A stretch of DNA of 64,000 nucleotides from Aspidapion aeneum. Taxonomy: Eukaryota; Arthropoda; Insecta; Coleoptera; Brentidae. Position 1 is the first letter of the stretch, and each line of letters starts with the position of its first letter. Under the pieces are notes generated by a model. It worked only from the letters and a program-made list of their open reading frames with translations. It was not told the DNA's origin and ran no database searches. This document shows, piece after piece, positions 55,481-64,000 of the stretch. Location of the stretch: the NCBI GenBank assembly GCA_963576565.1, contig OY755039.1, forward strand, positions 135,263,369-135,327,368, in the 5' to 3' direction. A program made the translations under genes and the position numbers.

Positions 55481-56214
55481 ATTATGAGAATTAAAATGGT
55501 ATAACAGTGATTGATGCTACCTTGGTTGATACCCATTGCAAAAAAGGTGAGTTAAAAAAGACGAACCTTACAATAGGTTCATATATCATATATCAATAAT
55601 AGGTATTTTGACAAGAGCTCGATTTGCTTAGGTGGGCGGGCCTGCCCCGTTTTCCCCTAATATTATACGACGGACATTGATATTAGCATACAATACCACT
55701 ATAAGCCTTACTGTTTATTCTAAGATGAAATGGCCACTAAGCGCTAAACATTCTCATTTAAAATATAAACCGACTCCGTACTGTCCGCAAGTGTGTTAAT
55801 GCAAAAATTTATCGGTGGGAATGGTGGGCAATAAGACTCTCATTTTTATAAGATTCCGCTAAGAAAATAATTACCCACGTTACATTAGATGTGTGTAATT
55901 CGAACATTATTTCTGGCTTGGAGGCATATAAGTTGAATAATTATTTTTAACATGTTAAGTTATATAACTTATATTGTTAAAATTGTTATATTGATAATAA
56001 AATAAAGGCTTTCATCACTTTTTAAAATTGTATACGTTCTACATCACATTTTGTCAAGCAAATCAAAGGAACCCTCTCACGACCGGTGGCTTTGAGGGCG
56101 GTGTTTAGTAATAATTAAAACCAACTATACTCTTTCATGTACACGGTGATTCAAATTGGGAACTGTTAACTGGGTTTGAGTACTTTTAGAAGGGATTAGA
56201 GAAAAATCCCTTGA
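55481..56214. other. No gene recognised
   Basis: AT-rich spacer without identifiable content. Confidence 0.4.
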
Positions 56215-56545
56215 TCCCTTGATGTCGGTTCAGTTCTCCTGATATCTTTAAAGTTTCGAGTTCGTGCTGCAGGAGTTCAGCGTCTTGATCGCTGTCTGAC
56301 GGTTTGGGCGAATGGTAATAGACCTTGGCATCGCGGGACCAAGATGCAGGCTAAGGAGATTTTTTGCTTCCATCACTGCAAATATCTCTGCCTAAAGGAT
56401 GGTACAGTAATTCGGAAGCTTATCAGGACTATGCATATCCCAGCTGTGTGGCGACACTCCGGATCCTACCTACCTACACCTTTGTCCATTTTTCAGCCAT
56501 CTATAAAGGTCAGAATAACGGCGTCGTTTAAAAAGAACTTTCTCT
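56215..56545 (-). pseudogene. LINE RNase H fragment
   Basis: Minus-strand broken frames read GSGVSPHSWDMHSPDKLPNY, CTILQAEIFAVMEAK (matching the Q-AE-.A(V/I) box that carries the RNase H Glu), then NRQTAIKTLNSCSTNSKL, where the family has SDSQAA(I/L)KAL. The Asp of that box is lost. Short and old. Confidence 0.6.
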
Positions 56546-57765
56546 ACTTAAAAATATTGGTTAGGATAGTGCTAAACCAACTTTAGGAAATACTATCTAT
56601 CGTGGTTTCGCGCTCTAAGAAAAAGATGCAAGATGCAAATGTTATCGTTTGGGTCTAAGTACCATTTGGCATTTTTTGTAGATGGTCAGAAATTATAGAA
56701 ATTGCAAATATGTAAGGTAATCAAACATAACATAAATGTTACATTACACGCTAAAATTTTTGTGGCATTTTCTCTGAAATTATGCAGTACCGGTAGGTGG
56801 GTGTGGTATAAACCAGTGCCGTTGCGTACCCTAATGAATGTATTCGGTATAATTGTTTGACAAAAAAAACAGGACACCTGAAATTTTTAATTTAAAACAA
56901 AGTAAAAAAAGTAACTCTTAACAAGCCATACGGGAAATGTCGTCAGTGAAAACTTTATTTAGGAAAAACACTAAACTGAATTTTAATATTAGTCGCTTTT
57001 AGTTTTTAAGATAATACACAGCTCGGTGCTTTTGTTTGTTAAATTTTGTTGCTGTGTTGAATTTTTAAAGTTTCGCTATTTTTTCATAGGAATCGAGCCA
57101 ATGAAATTTTGACAAAAATATTCATACACCCTTAAAAATCGTAAATGACGTTTTAAAAAATCTGAAATCTGTAAGGTTGTTTCGCATCTAGATCACACGA
57201 CAGTACCACAACTCAATACTTTGCTCGCAAAATATACGGAGTGACAACAGTAAGCAGCACCCTTTCGGAGTCGTAATCCTTGTATAAAAATAAGGCAAAA
57301 AGTTCCTATTAATACAAGGGCGGTTCTCGAGCCAAATTCTGGGGGGGGGGGGGGGTAATGGTCAAGCGGTGACTGTAAATTAGGGCACATGAAAAAAGCT
57401 CATATGACAAAAGCACACCGGAAATATCCTCATAGAAAAAGAGCGGATACATCACAAAGCGCACGTGGGTAAAAGCGCACACCGAAAGAGCGCACACGGA
57501 AAATATCGCACATAGTAAAACAGTGCACAATGAAATAAAGTTAAGCTTCTAGAATTCGAATGTTCACAGGTTAAGTTATTTTCCATTTCGCCACAAAAAA
57601 GATGAAAGTATTTATTATAAAATTTTCATAAAATCTTGAAATTTGAAAAAATATTAAACATATTTGTGTTTTAAAAAACTTAAAATTTGGAAAATCAATG
57701 AAAGCTTACACCGGCAAACGAAATAAAATGTGGTCTGTACCTTTCACCATATCTTCCCATCTATA
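56546..57765. other. No gene recognised; degenerate short repeat
   Basis: Unassigned sequence. A G-run lies at 57342-57354. 57388-57530 holds irregular repeats of AAAAGCGCACA-like phrases, the inverted counterpart of 59262-59366. Confidence 0.5.
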
Positions 57766-58677
57766 CAGGGTATTCGGCACATGAACCGTCAACATTTTTT
57801 GTGATATTGTTGGGGTCATTTGTCCTAAGGGTTACGCCCGTCAAGTGATATGAATGTAAAAAAAATTTTTCTCAAATTACCCAAAATCTCACCTTTAAAC
57901 CCTCGTAAGCTTTTTATTAATGCTTCTTCAACTAATTAATAGTAATGATGTACCAAAGGGACATACGAGGTTTTTTATTGAAGAACATTAGTGATTTTGT
58001 GAAAGAAAATTAATTTCAAAATTAAAAATCAAAAAAAGTATCGACAATTGAGAACTTAATTTTTTTAAAAAACTTCTTTAGTTTATTACCTTTTTAACGG
58101 TATGCTACACATTAATAAGAAAGAACATTTCTGCTTTAAAATACGGATATTCCGTCAGAAGGGCGAGACTCGTTCGGAATTGGTAAGAAAAACAATTTGA
58201 TGTTTGTGATCGTTTACCTACTTTCTTTATTTATAAATTTTGTTCGAAACGATCATAATCATCAAATTGTTTTTCGTATCAAGTCCGAACGATTATTGCC
58301 CGTCTCATGGAATATCCGTATTTTAAAGCAGAATTGTTTTTTTAATCAATGTGTAGCATACCGTTAGATCAACTAGAGAAGTTTTTAAAAGAAAATGAAG
58401 TTCTCAAGTGTCGATCCTTCTTTTATCGTCCCTTTGGTACATAAATTTTAACAAATCTATTAATTAGTTGCAGTAGTATAAGATTACAGAATTATACATT
58501 AATAAAAAGCTTACGAGGATTTAAAGGTGGGATTTTGGGTAATTTGAGAAAAAAATTAAAAAAATTCATATCTCTTTAGCCGTGACTCTAAGGACCCAAG
58601 TTCCAAGGTTGAAAAGGTAGCAAATGACCCCAACAATATCCCAAAAATTTTTGACGGTTCATGTGCCGAACACCCTG
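57766..58677. mobile_element. Long-hairpin TA-flanked element, 912 bp
   Basis: The ends CAGGGTATTCGGCACATGAA and CAGGGTGTTCGGCACATGAA (inverted) are flanked by TA. The arms pair through CCCAAAATC(C/T)CACCTTTAAA, TACCAAAGGGACATACGA-type, ATACGGATATTCC and GTATGCTACACATT blocks. The unpaired centre is short, near 58200-58240. There is no coding capacity. Confidence 0.88.
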
Positions 58678-58977
58678 TATAAGTTCTTCATAAAACTTCG
58701 AGAAAATTAAATAAAAAAACGTTGCAATTTTTCGCGCACACAAAATAAGTTGCGCAAGACTCTGATAATTGCAAAAAATTGCAGTTCTGAAAATGTATAA
58801 AAAATTTTTTTAATGATGTACAACTACCAAGATTCAACAGTCGACTTAATGGATTTAACTTTACTTAACAAAAACAAATTTCAAACAAATTGCGTAAAGG
58901 ATTTTTTAATGATGTTTTTATATAAATAATATATTTTATTTTTTATCTACACATTTTACCAAAAAAAAAAAATTTAG

Positions 58978-59075
58978 TCCGGCGCGGAGTTGGCGGCGCC
59001 GAGTTGGCCCGGCGCCCAGTTAGCTCGGCGCCCAGTTGGCGACGCCGAGTTGGCGGCGCCCAGTTGTCCTAGACC
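58978..59075. repeat. GC-rich minisatellite (GGCGCCCAGTTGGC)
   Basis: About six imperfect 14-17-bp units containing GGCGCC(G/C)AGTTGGC lie in strongly AT-rich surroundings. The sharp composition contrast is unusual here. Confidence 0.85.
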
Positions 59076-59261
59076 GGTATGTATCACATATTTTAAAGAA
59101 TTAGAGGCGCGACAAATTTATCAAAGTCCAAATATATTTAAGTCATAATCAAAGGAGGGAAATATCGGTCCTCTATACTTTAGCCTTGTTAATTCATAAG
59201 CGTCCGAAAATAAAAATAAACGATTTTTGACATTTACAGGGGATGACGGACAAATCTGTTT

Positions 59262-59366
59262 GAGTTTTTCCTCTGTGCGTTTTTTTTCGCATGCGATTTT
59301 TTTCGTATGCGCTTTTTTCCTTTGCGCATATTACTTCTGCGTTTTTTTCCTATGCGCTTATTATCG
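59262..59366. repeat. Degenerate TTTTTTCNNNTGCGC repeats
   Basis: Irregular units such as TTTTTTCGCATGCGA, TTTTTTCGTATGCGC and TTTTTTCCTATGCGC. They are inverted relative to 57388-57530. The plus-strand frame over them (59227-59409, FFLCAY repeats) is an artefact. Confidence 0.75.
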
Positions 59367-59785
59367 GGAATCTAATAAAGCCAACAAAAATATTTTTTTT
59401 AGCCTTTAACTTATCTGTAGCAGCTACCAGCCTTTATATCTAATATATTTTTTTCGGGCTTTGGGGGGGAGGTGGTAATTACTCCCAGTACTCCCCCGTA
59501 GAACCGCCGGTGTATTAATATGGGTCCGAAAATACTTCCTCTTACCTTAAAGATGAATTCTTCCACGTGTGTCGTTACGCTAATAGTAATAATTTTAAAC
59601 ATTTTCTCTTCATTGTTTAATAAAATGTTAGTAAATGTGTGTTTTTTAGCTCACACATATACTATACTATAGTAGTGTGAGCTATGGTGATCCTAATTTT
59701 TTCGAGAAAAAAAAAGTTGTTCCGATTTCAAAAATTTTTATATATCTTTGCGTTTCAGATGATTTTGAAACTTTTTTGTTGCGCC

Positions 59786-59816
59786 GTCTGTCTGTCTGTC
59801 TGTCTGTCTGTCTGTA

Positions 59817-59863
<47 letters not shown>

Positions 59864-59873
59864 ATGTCTGTAA
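59786..59873. repeat. (GTCT)n microsatellite
   Basis: About 21 GTCT units with two GTAT variants. Frames reading SVCLSVCL or RQTDRQTD are artefacts. Confidence 0.97.
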
Positions 59874-59999
59874 CGACCAACGCGCATAACTCAAAAACCG
59901 CTTGGCCGATTTTAATGAAATTTGGTACCTAAGCTGGGTCTTGGGTCGAGATGGTCCCATTTAAAAATGAACAAAATCCACCGAACAGAAACCAAATAA

Positions 60000-60345
60000 A
60001 AGGGTGGGGGTAGATTTCAAAAATTAGAGTTTATGTGAAAATATGGCGTGTGTGATATCAAACGAAAGGTAATTGAGTCTGTAGTTAAACAAAATACATT
60101 TTAATTTATTTTTAAAAAAAGGGTGGAGGTATATTTTAAAAATTAGAGTTTAAGTGAAAATATGGCGTGTGTGATATTAAACGAAAGGTAATTGAGTCCG
60201 GAGTTTAACAAAATACATTTTAGTTTTTTGTTTTTTTTAAGGGTGGGGGTAGATTTCAAAAATTTGAGTTTAAGTCAAAACATGGCTTGTGTGGTATCAA
60301 ACAAAAGGTAATTTAGTGTGGAATTAAATAAAATATATTTCAGTT
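60000..60345. repeat. Three tandem units of about 119 bp
   Basis: Each unit has AGGGTGG(G/A)GGTA, AATT(A/T)GAGTTTA and a GGTAATT(G/T)AGT segment followed by AAAATA(C/T)ATTT. The units are clearly diverged from each other. Confidence 0.88.
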
Positions 60346-60398
60346 TTTAGTTATATTAGCTCACACGTACACTATAACTATAGTACCTAGTGTGAGCT

Positions 60399-60973
60399 TA
60401 GGGGCCCATATATTGGCAGAGTATTTTCTATGGTAATGTACATATATTACTTTTAATCAATAAAGATACGCAAATCAGAAAATATTAAAAGTCGATTTCG
60501 TGTTAAACGGTACGCTCTATCCAATTGAAGCAGGAGTACCTTTTTGACGTAAAAAACTCTTGCATTTGATAATTTCCAAACAAAATTGCAATAGCCTAAT
60601 GAGTAAAAGAAATAGATATGTTTTTATTAGTTTTTACCCTTACCGTCCCCGCATGTAACGCATCTGATTAAAATGTATACATTTTGAATTAAGAATCGCT
60701 TTCACTACACCAATTTTCAAAATTTAATTATACAGGGTTTTAAACTTATAGAGAAAAAAATCGTCTTTAGGGTGTTCTATTCAAAGGGATACGCCCCTTT
60801 TCCTCCTTGAGGAAGCAAAAAAGAACAGGTTTCTACCACAAAGAAAATGGTCCCTGTCTGACAAGTCGGGGATTAGTACACGACAATCCATGTCGCAACC
60901 AGTACTTGCGAGAAAGCGACCTGCCTTAGGCACTATACTATTAGGCTAATAAGAAAACTCAAAAATATTATTA
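60399..60973. other. No gene recognised
   Basis: Spacer without identifiable gene. The GC-richer segment 60830-60950 was inspected for a tRNA-like fold; none was convincing. Confidence 0.4.
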
Positions 60974-61226
60974 GGGACCTATTGCAATAGTGCCAGGCAC
61001 AAATTGTGCCGGGCACTATATTGACAGTTTCACATTATAAGAACAGTTGTCTTCTTTCAAAATTAGGCCTTTGTGGATCATAAGACCCGGAATTAATAGT
61101 GACGACTGGATTTCTAAATTCGACTTTGGTATGTCAATTTTGAAAGATCAACTGTCAGTTTTTAATGCGAAACTGTCAATATAGTGCCCGACACAATTTG
61201 TGCCTGGCACTATTGCAATAGGTCCC
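60974..61226. mobile_element. TA-flanked MITE, 253 bp
   Basis: The terminal inverted repeats are about 60-70 bp: GGGACCTATTGCAATAGTGC, then CAGGCACAAATTGTGCCGGG with its own inner palindrome, and ATATTGACAGTTTC. They are flanked by TA (60972-60973, 61227-61228). A single end of the same family is at 36007-36063. Confidence 0.9.
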
Positions 61227-61447
61227 TATTGTTATTAAAAGTGATGTTATTAGTGGTGCGTGTACTCGAGGGATATTTATCTTTTTTCCCTAATCAAGAT
61301 GACCCTTATCTGCCATCAAGTTGCTAGGGTCTATATATTTTTTTTGGCAACCAAATTATTGTATCCAGTCCTTTAAGTTTGCATTTATGTAGACTTGTGG
61401 AAAAAATTATCGTATTTCAAAATATAGGTAAGACAGCCAAAGTTCCC
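61227..61447. other. No gene recognised
   Basis: Short spacer. It ends in AAAGTTCCC (61439-61447), the left copy of the target duplication for the next element. A TATAG|GTAAGACAG phrase at 61423-61436 resembles splice signals, but no exon is evident. Confidence 0.4.
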
Positions 61448-62760
61448 ATGAGCATGAAGTTAGCGAAGCACCCATCGCAGATCGAATCGGGACTAGGTGG
61501 ATAATTTGCCGTTAATTAGTCGTGAATTAGTTGTGGAAAAATTAATTTTGTCGCTCTTATTTTTGACCGTTTTTGAGGGTGCTTCGCTAACTTCATATGA
61601 AGCACCCTCAAAAACGGTCAAAAATAAGAGCGACAAAATTAATTTTTCCACAACTAATTCACGACTAATTAGCGGCAAATTATCCACCATATTCGATTTT
61701 GATAAAAGCCATTTTTACAAGGGTGCTTCGCTAACTTCATATGAAGTTAGCGAAGCACCCTCAAAAACGGTCAAAAATAAGAGCGACAAAATTAATTTTT
61801 CCACAACTAATTCACGACTAATTAACGGCAAATTATCCACCTAGTAGCGGTTCGATTTGCGATGGGTGCCAAAATATGAAGCTAGCGAAGCACCCAAAAA
61901 AAGGGTCAAAAATGAGAGCGACGAAATTAATTTTTCCACAACTAATTCACGACTAATTAGGCAAATTATCCACCATATTCGATTTTGATAAAAGCCATTT
62001 TTACGAGGGTGCTTCGCTAACTTCATATGAAGTTAGCGAAGCACCCTCAAAAACGGTCAAAAATAAGAGCGACAAAATTAATTTTTTCACAACTAATTCA
62101 CGACTAATTAGCGGCAAATTATCCACCATATTCGATTTTGATAAAAGCTATTTTTACGAGGGTGTTTCGCTAACTTCATATGAAGTTAGCGAAGCACCCA
62201 AAAAAAGGGTCAAAAATAAGAGCGACAAAATTAATTTTTCCACAACTAATTCACGACTAATTAGCGGCAAATTATCCACCATATTCGATTTTGATAAAAG
62301 CCATTTTTACAAGGGTGCTTCGCTAACTTCATATAAAGTTAGCGAAGCACCCTCAAAAACGGTCAAAAATAAGAGCGACAAAATTAATTTTTCCACAACT
62401 AATTAACGACTAATTAACGGCAAATTATCCACCTAGTAGCGGTTCGATTTGCGATGGGTGCCAAAATATGAAGCACCCAAAAAAAGGGTCAAAAATGAGA
62501 GCGACGAAATTAATTTTTCCACAACTAATTCACGACTAATTAGCGGCAAATTATCCACCATATTCGATTTTGATAAAAGCCATTTTTACGAGGGTGCTTC
62601 GCTAACTTCATATGAAGTTAGCGAAGCACCCTCAAAAACGGTCAAAAATAAGAGCGACAAAATTAATTTTTCCACAACTAATTCACGACGAATTAACGGC
62701 AAATTATCCACCTAGTCACGATTCGATCTGCGATGGGTGCCTCGCTAACTTCATGCTCAT
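61448..62760. mobile_element. Mutator-like MITE containing a palindrome-punctuated array
   Basis: Terminal inverted repeats of at least 130 bp begin ATGAGCATGAAGTTAGCGAA at both ends. They are flanked by a perfect 9-bp duplication, AAAGTTCCC (61439-61447, 62761-62769), the length typical of Mutator-like elements. The interior is about eight units of 140-152 bp. Junctions lie near 61579, 61721, 61868, 62007, 62159, 62311, 62459 and 62592. Most junctions are a palindrome of up to 40 bp (61721-61760: GGGTGCTTCGCTAACTTCAT and its complement). Each unit has ACGGTCAAAAATAAGAGCGA, TTTTTCCACAACTAATTCAC and CCATATTCGATTTTGATAAA. Two inner junctions (61838-61870, 62430-62465) carry GCGATGGGTGCC, otherwise found only at the outer ends. 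Open frames are repeat artefacts. Confidence 0.9.
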
Positions 62761-62764
62761 AAAG

Positions 62765-62965
62765 TTCCCCTGGCCCCCTTTTCGCGACGCCGTTGTTAAT
62801 AATGATAGAAACATGCTGGCCTGTGCCGCGCAAATGGGCTTTATAATATCGATATTTTCTCGCGAGGGCGGAAGAGATTCTCTTATAGAAATTTATTATT
62901 TGCACTTAAACTTGGATAACACACACTGGGAACGGTTATCAGAAATATTATGTAGAAAATTCTAA
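62765..62965 (+). CDS. Unidentified open frame beside the array
   Basis: The frame reads KFPWPPFRDAVVNNDRNMLA, CAAQMGFIISIFSREGGRDS, LIEIYYLHLNLDNTHW, ERLSEILCRKF-stop. It is open upstream only because it runs into the transposon. Removing the insertion leaves CCAAAGTTCCCCTGG preceded by GTAAGACAG, which could act as an acceptor. Amino-acid composition and 66 uninterrupted codons look exon-like. I do not recognise the protein; it may be a terminal exon or a gene remnant. Confidence 0.35.
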   Translation, partial: FPWPPFRDAVVNNDRNMLACAAQMGFIISIFSREGGRDSLIEIYYLHLNLDNTHWERLSEILCRKF

Positions 62966-63595
62966 TTCCCGTGTTGATATGGGTATCGACGCAAAAACTA
63001 AAATCTACCAAAACCAACTCTTCTTTTTCTTTTTGACACTCGTAAGTTAAGCACACTCACCTTTGTGTGAGGTATAATTTTTCCTTTTGATTAAAATACC
63101 TTTTCAAATATTGTAAATTAAGCACATGTTTTTCCTTTCATTGGAAAAATAATTAATGTTCAAATTATTGATTTTACGTACCTTTTTCATTCTGTGTATA
63201 TATCTATATGCAGGATGGCGACATTAAATGGAACATTCCCTCTAGCGGGTTAATATTTGTGTTTTTTGGGTAGTTTAAAAAAAATATAGCTAGGTTTAAA
63301 AATAGTAGTAATTATTATTAAGGCCCTTTTAGAGGTTTGAGGACGATCACAAATCAAAATTCAATTATTATCCACAAAATATTATTTAAATAATTCCTAC
63401 AAGTTAGACTTAACTATTTTTTTATTAACAAATGTACAAAGAAAATCAAAAATAAAACTTTAGTACCAGTATTTACTAAGACCTTAAGACTTAGCATTTT
63501 AGACCGTTTTTAAGTATCAAGTCTACAGACTTGATACCGACCGGTTTAAGTTTATTTTTTTTAATACTCACACTACTCACAGGTCAAATAAATGC
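62966..63595. other. No gene recognised
   Basis: AT-rich spacer. A short inverted phrase, AAGTATCAAGTCTACAGACTTGATACC, lies near 63511-63538. Confidence 0.4.
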
Positions 63596-64000
63596 AAAGA
63601 TTCGATTCACCCTAATGTGAAATTTAATAGTAAGCATTTCTCAGTGAATCATATATAAATTTAAATTAACTTTAGAAATAAAGAAAAAATTTATAAAAAA
63701 TTGGTAACGAAATGTAATTTTTTGGAAACTTAGTCCGTGCAGTCATAGGATTCATGCTAAAAATAGTCTCAAATCATAGTACCACCCATGGGGGGTGGTT
63801 AAGAGTTCGAAAAACAATAGAAATAGTCCATGATTGATAAAAAAACGTATATACAAAAATGTTCAAAGCTAACTAATACATAAATAACTTAAAACTATGT
63901 GTCTAGATGCATTACCGTTTTAAATCCGTATCAATATTTAAATATTGTAAAAAGCACAGGCATATTAGAATCCGTTTTCAATTACACATCCATCAAAATA
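63596..64000 (+). repeat. Dispersed repeat, copy 2 of the pair with 20421-20833
   Basis: Same orientation and order of blocks as 20421-20833. It is cut by the end of the window, so its true length is unknown. Confidence 0.8.

Larger units (their letters stand above)
59648..60398. mobile_element. Element bounded by AGCTCACAC palindromes
   Basis: A palindrome with AGCTCACAC/GTGTGAGCT arms lies at each end (59648-59683 and 60358-60398). Between them are a (GTCT)n array at 59786-59873, a segment CAAAAACCGCTTGGCCGATT with TTTAATGAAATTTGGTACC, and three tandem units of about 119 bp starting near 60000, 60119 and 60239 (AGGGTGGGGGTAGATTTCAA, ATATGGCGTGTGTGATATCA). The architecture suggests a non-autonomous mobile element. 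The superfamily is not clear to me. Confidence 0.6.

Noticed and set aside
59677..59960. Open frames reading SVCLSVCL and RQTDRQTD
   Set aside because: Direct translation of the GTCT microsatellite on either strand.
60830..60950. tRNA-like or SINE-like segment
   Set aside because: No cloverleaf or A/B box pair could be supported by eye.
61493..62715. Several 65-115-codon frames with repeated 'EAPSKTVKNKSDKINFSTTN' text
   Set aside because: Products of the tandem MITE array, open on both strands because the units are inverted copies of each other.

Overview
The window looks like intergenic or intronic DNA from a large, repeat-rich, AT-rich animal genome, most likely an insect. The reasons are the element mix (RTE-type and jockey/CR1-like LINEs, mariner, Tc1, hAT and PIF/Harbinger-type DNA elements, and TA-flanked long-hairpin MITEs), eukaryotic splice signals, and the absence of operons or ribosome binding sites. 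A beetle is my guess from the element types; nothing in the sequence proves it. I found no complete host gene. Almost everything recognisable is a transposable element, a fragment of one, or a satellite-like repeat.

Layout. 1-9.2 kb: dispersed repeats, one hAT-like MITE, an unidentified 110-codon open frame on the minus strand (3517-3849), a LINE scrap and a 1.06-kb hairpin element. 9.5-13.7 kb: two TA-flanked hairpin elements and a 2.4-kb inverted-repeat element with internal tandem units. 14-20 kb: a minisatellite-bearing repeat, a decayed jockey/CR1-like LINE (minus), and a 1.5-kb hairpin element nested inside another terminal-inverted-repeat element. 22.7-34.8 kb: several copies of one ~610-bp hAT-like MITE. 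Among them lie an RTE LINE with an open 584-codon reverse transcriptase frame (25.1-26.9 kb, TA-repeat tail), a deletion derivative of it with its own 12-bp target duplication, and a nearly complete but frameshifted 3.28-kb RTE element on the minus strand (27898-31176, 10-bp target duplication). A PIF/Harbinger-like element carrying a nested hAT MITE follows.

34.8-49 kb: a decayed Tc1-like transposase, further RTE fragments, three mariner remnants, a LINE RNase H remnant, possible first exons of a host-like or domesticated gene (40.1-40.75 kb), a truncated THAP-type zinc-finger start (41.5 kb, minus) and a large copy of the 140-bp-unit repeat. 49-64 kb: a repeat holding a MITE whose empty-site paralogue is also in the window, an RTE remnant, two LINE RNase H-region fragments, minisatellites, a 0.9-kb hairpin element, an element bounded by palindromes, and a 1.3-kb array of palindrome-punctuated units flanked by a perfect 9-bp duplication (61448-62760, Mutator-like).

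No gene network can be read from this window. The only plausible biology beyond transposon life cycles is hairpin RNA from the long foldback elements, a few unidentified open frames, and the candidate exons near 40 kb. All family assignments come from reading motifs by eye. No database search or alignment program was run.
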